Source: an uncultured Spartobacteria bacterium (GTDB lineage Bacteria > Verrucomicrobiota > Verrucomicrobiia > Chthoniobacterales > JAATET01). From it: DNA of 64,000 nt. The notes under the pieces are model-generated. The model worked only from the letters and a program-made list of their open reading frames with translations. It had not been told where the DNA came from and searched no databases. Every line of letters starts with the position of its first letter. Within the stretch, counting starts at the first letter, position 1. The stretch spans positions 21,501 through 85,500 of the forward strand of contig CALLUD010000030.1 in assembly GCA_938011325.1 (NCBI GenBank). The letters are read 5' to 3'. The translations under genes and the position numbers were made by a program. Below are positions 34,122-44,005 of the stretch, one piece after another.

Positions 34122-34969
34122 CAATGCGACTGCTTTTCGCGTTCGATCAATGCCGCGCGCGCCTGTTCGAGGCGGGCGCGCTCCTTCTTCGTCAGGCTGC
34201 CAATGCCCTCGCGCGAGATTTTCTCGAGCAACGGGTCGATGGTCGCATGGGGATCCTCCTTCGGCTCCTCCGCCTTCACAGCCTTTTTGCGACGTTTCGC
34301 CGGTCGCGGCTCCTCACGCTCCGGCATCCACGAGTCGAAGCTCGCATTGGTCACGCCGCTGAAATGCAGCATCGTCACCGCGCAAACCGTCTCGAGCCAG
34401 AGGACGCAGAGCGGGATCCATGCGTTGCCCGCAAAATACTGCACGGAATACAGTGCCAGCAGCACCAGCGCGATCCACTTTGCCTTCAGCGAAAAGAAGA
34501 TCTCCGCATTCGGATAAATCACCGCAAACGCCACGAAGACCGTGAAGTTCAGGGCGCCGCTGGAGGCATAGCCCGTGGGCAGTCCGGTCAGTCCCAGCAC
34601 CGTCAGCACGATCGGCGGAGCGAGCAGCAACGCACCGTAGAACAGCGCAAAGGAACGCCGCCCGAGGAACTTCTCGACCTCGCGTCCAAACGCGTAGAGC
34701 AGCAGCATCTCGATCGCGAACCAGATGCCCTGCTCCGGCGAGTTCAGCAACGGATACGTCACGAACTGCCACAGGTGGAACTGCCCGATCACCGCGTCAC
34801 TGGAGTAGCCGATGGCTGCCAGCCATTCGCCATGGCCGGTTCCGATAAGAACCGCACCCACGACGAACGCCACGACATACACGGCCACGAGAATCGTCGT
34901 GATATACACAGGCACCCGACCCACCCAGGTGATGGGGTAGAAATCCTCGGAATGACGCCCGGCGATCAT
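34121..34969 (-). CDS. Rhomboid-like membrane protein
   Basis: A 282-residue polytopic protein with about six hydrophobic segments and a long charged tail (~residues 215-282, Lys/Glu-rich). It follows the rhomboid plan: FHLWQFVTYPLLNS, then TGYASSGALNF with a serine at the expected catalytic place and TMLHFSGV carrying a possible partner histidine. The usual GxSG is ASSG here, so activity is doubtful. The ATG at 34969 is preferred to a TTG at 35008. It heads the five-gene overlapping run and diverges from pckG. Confidence 0.75.
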   Translation of the reverse strand: MIAGRHSEDFYPITWVGRVPVYITTILVAVYVVAFVVGAVLIGTGHGEWLAAIGYSSDAVIGQFHLWQFVTYPLLNSPEQGIWFAIEMLLLYAFGREVEKFLGRRSFALFYGALLLAPPIVLTVLGLTGLPTGYASSGALNFTVFVAFAVIYPNAEIFFSLKAKWIALVLLALYSVQYFAGNAWIPLCVLWLETVCAVTMLHFSGVTNASFDSWMPEREEPRPAKRRKKAVKAEEPKEDPHATIDPLLEKISREGIGSLTKKERARLEQARAALIEREKQSH

Positions 34970-35102
34970 CGTTGCAGCGAAACTAAACGCGGTGTGGCGT
35001 GCAAACAAGCGCTATGTCCGCCCGGAGAAGTTCCGATGGCTTGAGGCGCGTCAGGAATTTTGCGAGGCTTCGGGGCCTCCACCCCTTTTGAACCCACCCA
35101 CC

Positions 35103-36947
35103 ATGAGCAACGTCCTCGAGAAATGTCGTCAACTCTGCCCCGGAAATCCGCATATCCAGGCCTGGATTGAGGAAATCGTCCGACTCACCAGGCCCGCGGA
35201 TGTCCATCTCTGCGACGGATCCGAGGAGGAGGACCGGCTCATGCGTCAGCGCATCGTCGATTCCGGCGCCGGCGTCTGGCTGAACCCGGAGAAGCGCCCA
35301 AACAGCATCCTTGTCCGCTCCGACAAGCGCGACGTCGCCCGCGTCGAGCAACGCACGTTCATTTGCTCCGCCAGCGAAAAGGACGCCGGCCCGACAAACA
35401 ACTGGGAACATCCCGCCGCGATGAAGCAGAAGCTCGGCGCGTTGTTCGACGGCTGCATGGCCGGGCGCACAATGTATGTAATCCCGTTTTGCATGGGCCC
35501 TCTCGGATCGCCCATCGCCCAATACGGCGTGGAAATTTCCGACAGTCCCTACGTCGTTGCGAACATGCGGATCATGACCCGCATGGGCACCGCCGTGCTC
35601 CAGCAAATCGGCTCCGACGGCTTCTTCGTGAAGTGCCTCCATTCCGTCGGTTATCCGCTCAAGGATGGTCGCGCCGATGTCCCGTGGCCGTGCGATCCCG
35701 AGAACACCTACATCGCCCATTTCCCCGAGGAACGGCTCGTCATGAGCTACGGCTCCGGCTACGGCGGCAACGCCCTGCTCGGCAAGAAATGCTTCGCCCT
35801 GCGCATCGCCAGTGTCATGGGGCGCGACGAAGGCTGGATGGCCGAGCACATGCTCATCCTCGGCGTGAAGGAACCCTCCGGCCGGAAGACCTACGTCACC
35901 GCCGCCTTCCCGAGCGCCTGCGGCAAGACAAACTTCGCGATGCTCATCCCGCCGAAGCACCTCAAGGACGAAGGCTGGGAGGTCAGCTGCGTCGGCGACG
36001 ACATTGCATGGATCAAGCCCGGACCGGACGGCGATCTCCGCGCCATCAATCCCGAAGCCGGCTTCTTCGGCGTCGCGCCCGGCACGAGCTACGACAGCAA
36101 CCCCATGGCGATGGACACCATCCGTCGCGACACGATCTTCACGAACGTGGCACTCACCGACGACGGCGACGTGTGGTGGGAAGGCATGACGAAGGAACCA
36201 CCCGCGCATTTGATCGACTGGCTTGGAAACGACTGGACTCCCGGCCAGACCGATGCCGACGGCAAACCCGTCCTTTCCAGCCATCCGAACAGCCGCTTCA
36301 CCGCGCCGGCGCGCAATTGCCCGATCATCGACCCTGAGTGGGAAAATCCCGAGGGCGTGAAGGTGAGCGCGATCGTCTTCGGCGGGCGTCGCGCAACCAC
36401 GATGCCGCTCGTCTTCCAGGCGTTCAACTGGATCCACGGCGTCTATCTCGGTGCCACGGTTGGCTCGGAGATGACCGCTGCAGCCGCCGGCGTCATAGGC
36501 CAGGTGCGTCGCGACCCGATGGCGATGCTCCCCTTCTGCGGCTACAACATGGGCGACTACTTCGCACACTGGCTCGAAATGCGCGGCAAGGTAAAGCACC
36601 TGCCCCGCATCTTCCACGTGAACTGGTTCCGCAAGGACGCCAGCGGAAAATTCCTTTGGCCCGGCTACGGCGACAACATGCGCGTGTTGAAATGGATCGT
36701 GCAACGTTGCCAGCTTGGCGCGCACGCGCTGGAGACCTCGATCGGCTGGGTGCCCGATTACACCGACCTCGACATGCGCGGCATCGAGGGCGAAATCACT
36801 CCGGAGCGTTGGGCCCAGCTTCAGGCCATCGACAAGCGCGAGTGGCACAACGAGCTCGTGCTGCAGGACGAACTCTTCATCAAGCTCTACGCCCACCTCC
36901 CGAAGGAGCTCATCTTCCAGCGCGAGCTGCTCATCTCGCGGGTCTAA
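35103..36947 (+). CDS. pckG: Phosphoenolpyruvate carboxykinase (GTP)
   Basis: A 614-residue GTP-dependent PEPCK, converting oxaloacetate to PEP in gluconeogenesis. Signatures: the R-loop region VYVIPFCMGPLGSP-like MYVIPFCMGPLGSP, the kinase P-loop with the hyper-reactive cysteine FPSACGKTNFAML, DDIAWIKPGPDG, and the guanine-binding WVPDYTDLDMRGIEGE region near the C-terminus. Usual length for the GTP class. It diverges from the rhomboid-like gene; the 133-base gap must hold both promoters, but no consensus boxes were picked out. Confidence 0.97.
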   Translation: MSNVLEKCRQLCPGNPHIQAWIEEIVRLTRPADVHLCDGSEEEDRLMRQRIVDSGAGVWLNPEKRPNSILVRSDKRDVARVEQRTFICSASEKDAGPTNNWEHPAAMKQKLGALFDGCMAGRTMYVIPFCMGPLGSPIAQYGVEISDSPYVVANMRIMTRMGTAVLQQIGSDGFFVKCLHSVGYPLKDGRADVPWPCDPENTYIAHFPEERLVMSYGSGYGGNALLGKKCFALRIASVMGRDEGWMAEHMLILGVKEPSGRKTYVTAAFPSACGKTNFAMLIPPKHLKDEGWEVSCVGDDIAWIKPGPDGDLRAINPEAGFFGVAPGTSYDSNPMAMDTIRRDTIFTNVALTDDGDVWWEGMTKEPPAHLIDWLGNDWTPGQTDADGKPVLSSHPNSRFTAPARNCPIIDPEWENPEGVKVSAIVFGGRRATTMPLVFQAFNWIHGVYLGATVGSEMTAAAAGVIGQVRRDPMAMLPFCGYNMGDYFAHWLEMRGKVKHLPRIFHVNWFRKDASGKFLWPGYGDNMRVLKWIVQRCQLGAHALETSIGWVPDYTDLDMRGIEGEITPERWAQLQAIDKREWHNELVLQDELFIKLYAHLPKELIFQRELLISRV

Positions 36948-36971
36948 TCAAAGGCGCGCACCAGACGATCG

Positions 36972-36990
36972 CTCCCGCTACACGCGGGAG
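36972..36990. terminator. Hairpin between convergent pckG and sensor kinase genes
   Basis: CTCCCGC and GCGGGAG pair over 7 bp around a 5-base loop. The stem lies 25 bases after the pckG stop and overlaps the last codons of the kinase gene on the other strand, so it could act for both convergent transcripts. It lacks a T-run on either strand. Confidence 0.4.
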
Positions 36991-39900
36991 TGCTCGCTGG
37001 CCGCGGTGAGCGTCTCCATCAACGCTTCACGGCGAATGGGCTTGTTCAGGTAGGTCGTCATGCCCGCGTCGAAGCATCGCTGACGATCCACGCTCACCGT
37101 ATTGGCGGTCAGCGCGGCGATGAACACCGACTCCCCTCCATTCCTCTTTTCGAGTTCGCGAATCGCCCGCGTGGCCTCGATGCCGTCCATTCGCGGCATC
37201 TGCAGGTCCATCAGGACGCACGTGGGCCGGTCCTCCTCGTAGCGTTTCACCGCCTCCAGCCCATTGCAGGCTGTGCTTGGCTCGTAACCGAGCCTCCGCA
37301 AAAGGGTCACCGTCAGCTTCAAGTTCACGGTGTCATCCTCCACGACGAGGATTCGAAGCGGATGCCGGCTCGCGAAGTGATGATCGAACGCCGCGGGCTT
37401 CGCGTCCGCAACAGGTAGGCCGGAGGTCATCGAAGCTTCGCGCATCGGCAGTGTCAGCAGAAACTCCGAGCCCCTGCCCGGCTCGCTGCGAAACTCCAGG
37501 CTGCCGCCCATCATTTCGCTCAGCCGCTTCGAAATCGCGAGGCCTAGACCGGTGCCCCCGTGTCGCCGCGAGGTGCTGCGGTCCACCTGCATGAACGGCT
37601 GGAAGATCAATCTCTGCTGCTCGGGAGGAATGCCGTCTCCGGTGTCACGCACCACGACGCTCCACGTTTTCGCGTCGGGATTCGCCGAAGCGGCAATCCT
37701 CACCTCGCCCTGATCGGTAAACTTCACCCCATTGCTCGCGAGGTTGAGCACGATCTGCCGAAGCCGTCCGGCGTCGGCCACAAGGTGCTCCGGCACTTCC
37801 GGGGCAACCTCCACACGCAGGGTCACGCCTTTCGCGGTGGCATTGGGACGCAACAGTTGTTCGATCTCCGTCAGGACGTCTCTCGGCGAGAACGGCGCAT
37901 TGTGCAATCGCAACGCACCGGCCTCGCTCGCGGTGAAGTCGAGAATGTCGTCGAGAATCCGCAGCAGCGCCCGCCCGCTCTGGTAAAGCGTCTGCGCGTA
38001 GTCGTGGTGTTCCTCGGAAAGCCCCTCCGCGCGAGCCAGCAGATCCGCATAGCCGAGAAGGCCGTTCATCGGCGTGCGAATCTCGTGGCTCATCACCGCG
38101 AGAAATTCACTCTTCGCCTGCTCGCCGGCCTGCGCGCGACGCGTGAGTTCCCGCTGACGCTCGAGCGCCTCGCGTTGCATTTCTTCGGCGCGCTTCCGTT
38201 CGGTAATGTCCTGAATCTGCGAAATGAAATATCGCGGCACGCCTTCCTCGCCTCGCATCAGCGTCACCGCGAGGAGTCCCCACACGACCGCGCCATCCTT
38301 CCGAAAATAGCGCTTTTCGAGCTGGTAGGCGGAAACCTCCCCCGCGAGCAACCGGCCGAGCTGCTCCATGTCCATCTCGAGATCGTCCGGGTGCGTGATC
38401 GCCTGGAAATCCATCTCCAGCAACTCTTCGGCCTTGTAACCGAGGATGCTGCACAACGCCGCGTTGACCCGCAGAAAAGCCCCGTCGGGAGCCACCAGTG
38501 CGATGCCAATGGCCGAGTGCTCCATCGCCGAGCGGAACTGCTCCTCGCTCTGGCGCAATGCCCGCTCCGCCTGCCGCTGGGCCGTCGTGTCGCGCATCAC
38601 CTTCGTGTAGCCCTTCAGCTCCCCGTTCTCACGGAAGGCGGAAATATCCACCTCCGCCCAGAAACGATCTCCGTCCTTGCGCATGCGCCATCCCTCGCAG
38701 TGGACATGCCCCTCACGGGCGGCCGCTTCGAGCAATTGATCCGGAAGCCCCGCCTCCACGTCTTCCGGCAAAAAGAAACATGAATAATGCCGGCCAATGA
38801 TCTCCTCCGCCGCGTAGCCCTTCACGCTCTCCGCACCACTGCTCCACGTCGTAACGACTCCGTGCGAATCGAGCATCAGGATCGCATAATCGCGCACCTG
38901 CTCGATCATCATCCGGAATCGATGCTCGCTCGCGGTGAGCTCCGCCGCCCGTCGTTCCGCACGGGCCTCGAGTTCGTCGTTCAAGTCCTTCAGCTCCTTC
39001 ATCGCGGCCCGCAATTCCGTGATGTCGCGCGCCGTGGCATAGACGAAATCCGTGCCGGGAACGGGCACCGAGTTCCACGACAGATAGCGCCACGAGCCGT
39101 CCTTGTGCCGGTAGCGATTCTCGAAGCGCCTCGTGCAATCGACGCTTTCCTGGAGCTTTCGAATTTCCACTTCGGTTGCCTCGAGGTCGTCCGGATGAAT
39201 GAAATCGGTGTAGCGCCGCGAAAGCAGCTCCTCCCTCGAATAGCCAAGTGTTTCGACAAACGCGTCGTTCACTTGCAAAAACCACCCCGCCTTGCTGGCG
39301 ATGCACATCAAATCCAGCGAGAGCCGAAAGAACTGCTCGAGCTGATGCGTTCGCTCTGCGACGGCCGTCTCGAGTCGATCCCGGGAAATCGCGGTCGACC
39401 TCAAGGCATCGAGCGTGCGGTTGAATGCTTGCGCGAGCACGCCAAACTCGCCCGGCAATCCCGTCGGCATTCGCTCATCGGGATGGCCGCTCGCGATTCG
39501 ATCCGCCGCAGCCGCCATCTGCGCAAGCGGACGCATCGTCCAGCGCGCCAGAAGGATGTTTGCTCCAATCGCAATCAACACCGCCGCCGCAATCGCCAGC
39601 GTCGTGACGATGAGATCCTGATCGAGAATCGCCATTACCGCCCGGGAATCGACGGCAAGATGCTGGCGCGTCCCTTCGCCATAGCGCCCGATTTCCGGAA
39701 GAATGGAGTCGTCGAGCAGCTTTCGCAGCCGGTCCTGTGTCGCGACATCGGCATCTGCTCCGTCCTCGGCTGCCACGAGAGATTGAAACTCGCCGATATC
39801 CCGGGCGATGCGATCGAGAATCTCCAGTTCGTGTTTCTCCTGCCCGCGTCGCTCCTCCCTCGAGAGCAGATCCATGGCATTCTCGGAATCCCTGGTGGCG

Positions 39901-40187
39901 GAGCGGGCCGTCGCGAGTTCCTCTTGGAGCTGAAGAATCGACTTCTCGAGGGTTTGGCCCTCCGGCGATTCCTCATCCCTGTCGCCAAGCTGGCGACGAA
40001 TCGCCAGCGCCGCCTGCATCATGTTCGCCCCGCTGATCTGTTCCTGGAGTGTCGATTTATAAACACGCTCCAGCAGAACCTCGAGCCGATGGGCGTGCCA
40101 CAGTTTTACAAGTCCTTGCAGCAGAATCACTACTACAATGCACGCGAAGCCCAATACGAGGCGTCCGCGAACTGTGGAGGGAAACAT
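36978..40187 (-). CDS. Hybrid sensor histidine kinase with three PAS domains
   Basis: A 1069-residue membrane hybrid kinase. Order: TM1 (~12-30), an extracytoplasmic helical domain (~31-195), TM2 (~197-217), HAMP, three PAS/PAC modules (roughly 295-410, 425-545 and 550-675; GYSREELLSRRYTDFIHPDD, GYAAEEIIGRHYSCFF, GYKAEELLEMDFQAITHPDD), HisKA with MSHEIRTPMNGLLG, HATPase (NLASNGVKF, DTGDGIP, GGTGLGLAISKRL) and a receiver with MDLQMPRMDG. The N-box and G-boxes are intact. No cognate separate response regulator is next to it. It lies downstream of the metal efflux operon; the signal is unknown. Confidence 0.93.
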   Translation of the reverse strand: MFPSTVRGRLVLGFACIVVVILLQGLVKLWHAHRLEVLLERVYKSTLQEQISGANMMQAALAIRRQLGDRDEESPEGQTLEKSILQLQEELATARSATRDSENAMDLLSREERRGQEKHELEILDRIARDIGEFQSLVAAEDGADADVATQDRLRKLLDDSILPEIGRYGEGTRQHLAVDSRAVMAILDQDLIVTTLAIAAAVLIAIGANILLARWTMRPLAQMAAAADRIASGHPDERMPTGLPGEFGVLAQAFNRTLDALRSTAISRDRLETAVAERTHQLEQFFRLSLDLMCIASKAGWFLQVNDAFVETLGYSREELLSRRYTDFIHPDDLEATEVEIRKLQESVDCTRRFENRYRHKDGSWRYLSWNSVPVPGTDFVYATARDITELRAAMKELKDLNDELEARAERRAAELTASEHRFRMMIEQVRDYAILMLDSHGVVTTWSSGAESVKGYAAEEIIGRHYSCFFLPEDVEAGLPDQLLEAAAREGHVHCEGWRMRKDGDRFWAEVDISAFRENGELKGYTKVMRDTTAQRQAERALRQSEEQFRSAMEHSAIGIALVAPDGAFLRVNAALCSILGYKAEELLEMDFQAITHPDDLEMDMEQLGRLLAGEVSAYQLEKRYFRKDGAVVWGLLAVTLMRGEEGVPRYFISQIQDITERKRAEEMQREALERQRELTRRAQAGEQAKSEFLAVMSHEIRTPMNGLLGYADLLARAEGLSEEHHDYAQTLYQSGRALLRILDDILDFTASEAGALRLHNAPFSPRDVLTEIEQLLRPNATAKGVTLRVEVAPEVPEHLVADAGRLRQIVLNLASNGVKFTDQGEVRIAASANPDAKTWSVVVRDTGDGIPPEQQRLIFQPFMQVDRSTSRRHGGTGLGLAISKRLSEMMGGSLEFRSEPGRGSEFLLTLPMREASMTSGLPVADAKPAAFDHHFASRHPLRILVVEDDTVNLKLTVTLLRRLGYEPSTACNGLEAVKRYEEDRPTCVLMDLQMPRMDGIEATRAIRELEKRNGGESVFIAALTANTVSVDRQRCFDAGMTTYLNKPIRREALMETLTAASEHSRV

Positions 40188-40409
40188 TTTAAAGCCAGCA
40201 GTCAGGGTCAGGATACGGCACCCTGAGGGCGTGAGAAGAAAAATCGCCCTGCTTTTGCGAACGAATAATTTCCGATGGAGATATAATTCGGATCGAGGGC
40301 GCAAACCGGCACCCAGATCGAGAAGAGGATTTCAGTCATGAGGCCATCCAGTCGTAAACGGGAGTTGTCCTTCCCGCATTGACGTGGGACAGATCATTCA
40401 AGCTGGTCG

Positions 40410-40844
40410 TCAGTGGTTGCAAGTGCAGGCGTATTCCGGAAGGCCGCACTCAGCGCAGGTGTTCATGTTGTAGGTAATGCGGAAGTTTTTCGGTTTCGAG
40501 TCCTGCGTGGGACGGATCTGCACAACAATCCGGTAGTCGTCCCCCTCCGGCAGAGGTTTCGTGGAAACGAGGGTGTCACCGTCGGTTTCGAATTCGATCG
40601 TCTCCTTGCCGCCGGGAGCCTCGGCAGTCGCCGTAACCACCTGGCCGGCGGGGGCGACAGGGGCGAGCGAGTCGTCGTAAAAGGCGATGCTCACATTGCG
40701 GTCGGGCTGGATGAGAAATTCCGCCTTTTGTCCGTCGAGAGCGAGAAGACGGCCACCGCGGGGGCCGGGTTCGGCTTTGTCCTGTGCAAGGGCCGGCACG
40801 ACAAGGGTGGTGAGAATCGCGAGAAGCGGAAGCAGGGTTTTCAT
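40410..40844 (-). CDS. Secreted small protein with C-terminal cysteine cluster
   Basis: A 144-residue secreted protein: signal peptide (KTLLPLLAILTTLVVPALA), a beta-sandwich-like middle (LIQPDRNVSIAFYDDSLAPV) and a C-terminal CAECGLPEYACTCNH with four cysteines and a histidine, a likely metal-binding knot. It overlaps the end of the CzcA-type pump gene by ATGA, so it is the last gene of the efflux operon. It may act as a periplasmic metal chaperone. No named family was recognised. Confidence 0.85.
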   Translation of the reverse strand: MKTLLPLLAILTTLVVPALAQDKAEPGPRGGRLLALDGQKAEFLIQPDRNVSIAFYDDSLAPVAPAGQVVTATAEAPGGKETIEFETDGDTLVSTKPLPEGDDYRIVVQIRPTQDSKPKNFRITYNMNTCAECGLPEYACTCNH

Positions 40845-43800
40845 GTCAATACGGGTTCAGGTTTGGGTTGTCTGGGTTGGAACAGAGACTCGATCCAGTC
40901 GTAGAGAACGGGAACGACGAGGAGCGTGAGGAGCGTCGAGGTGACGATGCCGCCGATCACCACGGTCGCGAGGGGTCGCTGCACTTCGGAACCTGCGCCG
41001 GTCGAGATCGCCATCGGCACGAAACCCAGTGAGGCCACGAGAGCGGTCATCAATTTCGGCCGGAGGCGGGTCAGCGTCCCCTCGACCACCGCCTCCCGCA
41101 ATCCCCTGCCCTGTTCCCGGAGTTGATTGATGAAGCTGATGAGCATGATGCCATTCAGCACCGCGATCCCGGAGAGCGCGATAAATCCAACGCCGGCTGA
41201 AATCGTGAACGGCATGTCCCGCAGCCAGAGCGCAAAAATGCCACCCGTGACGGCCAGCGGCACGCAGACGAAAATCAACGCCGCCTGTCGCAGACTGCCA
41301 AAGCTCAGGAAAATCAGCACAAAGATCAGCGCCAGAGCCAGCGGCACGACGATCGCGAGACGGTTGCGGGCCTTCACGAGATTTTCGAACTGCCCGCCGA
41401 ATTCGAAGTAGTAGCCGTCGGGAAACGGCACGCGTTCCTTGATCCGCTTCGTCGCTTCACGCACGAAGCCCTCGATGTCGCGGCCGCGCACGTTGATGAG
41501 CACGGATACCCGACGCTGCGCGTCCTCGCGGGCGATCTGCACCGGTTGCTCGACAAGTTTCACCTCCGCCACCTCGCCGAGCGGCAGCATGTCGCCGTAG
41601 TCCGTCTGCAACGGAAATCGTTCAATACCCTCGAGATCCGTGCGACGTTCCTCGGACAGGCGAACGACAATGGGCGTGCGCCGGTTGCCTTCGATGAGCA
41701 ATCCGACCTCCGTGCCCGCAAGCGCGGTTTCAACGAGATCGTTCAACTCATCGGCGTGCACCGCGCGTCGCAGCATCTCATCGCGCTTCGGCGTGATCTC
41801 GACCATGGGCACCTTGCCCACGGAATCGAACTCCGTTTCGCCGCCGCCGGGAATTTCCCCGAGCACCGTGCGAACCTCCCCGGCGAGACGTTCCAACTCC
41901 GCGTAGTCTTCACCGTAGATCTTGCACATCAGGTCGGCTCGCGCGCCGGCCATGATTTCGTTGAAACGCATCTGGATCGGCTGCGTGACGAGAATGCTTT
42001 GCCCGGGCACGTGCGCGAGCAGCGTCTCACGCATCATCACACCAAGTTCTTCCTTCGTGATCGTGCGACCGTTGACCTTCCGCCACTTCTCCTTCGGCTC
42101 GAGCATCACGTAGGTGTCCCCGACATTGGGTCCCATCGGGTCGGTCGCCACCTCAGCCGTGCCAATGCGCGAGAATATCTCGCGAATCTCCGGGAAGTTT
42201 TCGCGCAGCACCTTCTCGCTTCGTTCCTGCAATTCGAGCGAGGACGACAGCGACGCGCTGGTGCTGCGGATCAGCTGAAACGCGAAGTCCCCCTCGTCGA
42301 GTTGTGGAATGAATTCCGCGCCCAGTCTCGAAAAGATCACCAGCGACAACGCGAAAAGCGCGACCATTGGCACCACGACCGCCCAACGGAAGCGCAGGCC
42401 GAAATGCAGCAGCGGGGTGTAGAGTCGCTTCGTCCACGTGACGAGCCAGTTGTCCCTCTCCTGAATCCTTCCGCCGAGAAGATACGAGCAAAGCACGGGC
42501 ATCAGTGTGAGCGCGAGGGCCAGGGATCCGCCGAGCGCGAGCATCACGACCACCGCCATCGGCTTGAACATTTTCCCCTCGATGCCTTCGAGCGCGAGAA
42601 TTGGCACGTAGACGACGGTGATGATCAGCACGCCGAAGAACATCGGGTTCGCGACTTCCTTCGCGGACTTCAACACCTCCACCGCCCTCTCCCGGGCATC
42701 CAGCCGGCGTCCGAGCGCATGCTGCCGCTCGCCTAGATGCCGCATGATGTTTTCCACCATCACGACCGCGCCGTCGATAATCAGGCCAAAGTCGATCGCG
42801 CCGAGGCTCATCAAATTTCCCGAGACGCCCAGCTGGACCATCCCGGTCATCGCAAACAGCATCGAAAGCGGAATGACGAGCGCGACAATGAAGGCGGCCC
42901 GCCAGTTTCCGAGCAGGAGAAAGAGAACGACCACCACGAGAAGCGCGCCCTCAGTGAGATTGCGCTCAACCGTGGCAATGGTCCGATTCACGAGATCGCT
43001 GCGATCGTAGAGTTCTCGAATGACAACGCCCTCCGGAAGCTTGCCCTGGATCTCATCCAGCTTTTTCCGCACGGCTTCCGCGACGAGCCGGGAATTTTCA
43101 CCCGCAAGCATGATCGCCGCGCCGACCAGCGCCTCCTCGCCATCGTTGGTGCTCGCACCCGTGCGGTAGTTCGAGCCGATCCGCACCGCGGCGACTTCTC
43201 CGAGAACGATCGGCTGCACCGCTCCGGCAAACTTGAGCGGAATCTTCGAAATCTGTTCCGGATCGGAAACGCGACCCGGTGAACGAATCACCAGCTGCTC
43301 GCCCCCCACCTCGACGTAGCCGCCTCCGGCGTTCTCCGTGTTCATCGCGACAATGTCCGCGAGATCACGCAGCGACAGTCCGGCTGCGGCGAGTCGCGCA
43401 GGGTCCGGCTCGATGAGCACCTGCCGCTCGTATCCGCCGCTGGTGTTCACCTCCGCGACACCCGGAGTGTTTCGCAGCATCGGCTTGACGACGTATTCCT
43501 GAATCTGCCGCAGCTCGGTGAGACGCTGTTCCGGAGTCGAAGGAACATTCTTCGCGTCGGCGCGATATTCGAGCGTGTAGTAGTAAATCTCGCCCAGCCC
43601 GGTGGCGATCGGCGCGAGGGTCGGCGTCAATCCCGCCGGCAATTCCTTCACCGCCTTTTGCAGCCGCTCGGTGACGAGCTGACGAAGCGTGTAGATGTCG
43701 ACGCCGTCACGGAAGGTCATGGTCACCTGCGACAAGCCGAACCTGGAAAGCGAACGCAACTCGACCATGCCGGGCAAACCGGCCATTTCACTTTCGATCG

Positions 43801-44002
43801 GAAAACTCACCAGCTTCTCGACCTCCTCGGGCGCGAGCGCCGGCACGGGCGTGTTGATCTGGATCTGCGGATTCGTGATGTCGGGCACCGCGTCGATCGG
43901 CAGTCGCGCCGCCGACCAGATGCCGGCCACGATGAGCACGGCCGTGGCGAGCAGCACGGCGACGCGCTGCCTCATGACGAGCTCGATAAGTCGGTGCAGC
44001 AT
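40841..44002 (-). CDS. Heavy-metal RND efflux pump (CzcA/CusA type)
   Basis: A 1053-residue inner-membrane RND transporter of the heavy-metal (HME) clade. The start RQRVAVLLATAVLIVAGIWS and LPIDAVPDITNPQIQINT are typical, and the proton-relay helix 4 reads GAIDFGLIIDGAVVMVENI with its two Asp and one Glu. Twelve membrane helices and two large periplasmic loops are expected; sequence such as PVQIAREDAQRRVSVLINV fits the docking domain. It would export Co, Zn, Cd, Cu or Ag; the ion is not decidable by eye. The adaptor ends 3 bases upstream. Confidence 0.95.
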   Translation of the reverse strand: MLHRLIELVMRQRVAVLLATAVLIVAGIWSAARLPIDAVPDITNPQIQINTPVPALAPEEVEKLVSFPIESEMAGLPGMVELRSLSRFGLSQVTMTFRDGVDIYTLRQLVTERLQKAVKELPAGLTPTLAPIATGLGEIYYYTLEYRADAKNVPSTPEQRLTELRQIQEYVVKPMLRNTPGVAEVNTSGGYERQVLIEPDPARLAAAGLSLRDLADIVAMNTENAGGGYVEVGGEQLVIRSPGRVSDPEQISKIPLKFAGAVQPIVLGEVAAVRIGSNYRTGASTNDGEEALVGAAIMLAGENSRLVAEAVRKKLDEIQGKLPEGVVIRELYDRSDLVNRTIATVERNLTEGALLVVVVLFLLLGNWRAAFIVALVIPLSMLFAMTGMVQLGVSGNLMSLGAIDFGLIIDGAVVMVENIMRHLGERQHALGRRLDARERAVEVLKSAKEVANPMFFGVLIITVVYVPILALEGIEGKMFKPMAVVVMLALGGSLALALTLMPVLCSYLLGGRIQERDNWLVTWTKRLYTPLLHFGLRFRWAVVVPMVALFALSLVIFSRLGAEFIPQLDEGDFAFQLIRSTSASLSSSLELQERSEKVLRENFPEIREIFSRIGTAEVATDPMGPNVGDTYVMLEPKEKWRKVNGRTITKEELGVMMRETLLAHVPGQSILVTQPIQMRFNEIMAGARADLMCKIYGEDYAELERLAGEVRTVLGEIPGGGETEFDSVGKVPMVEITPKRDEMLRRAVHADELNDLVETALAGTEVGLLIEGNRRTPIVVRLSEERRTDLEGIERFPLQTDYGDMLPLGEVAEVKLVEQPVQIAREDAQRRVSVLINVRGRDIEGFVREATKRIKERVPFPDGYYFEFGGQFENLVKARNRLAIVVPLALALIFVLIFLSFGSLRQAALIFVCVPLAVTGGIFALWLRDMPFTISAGVGFIALSGIAVLNGIMLISFINQLREQGRGLREAVVEGTLTRLRPKLMTALVASLGFVPMAISTGAGSEVQRPLATVVIGGIVTSTLLTLLVVPVLYDWIESLFQPRQPKPEPVLT

Positions 44003-44005
44003 GAA

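Noticed and set aside
36978..40187. Metal-sensing role for the hybrid kinase because it follows the efflux operon
   Set aside because: A 220-base gap separates them and the sensor domain shows no metal motif; proximity alone is not enough.
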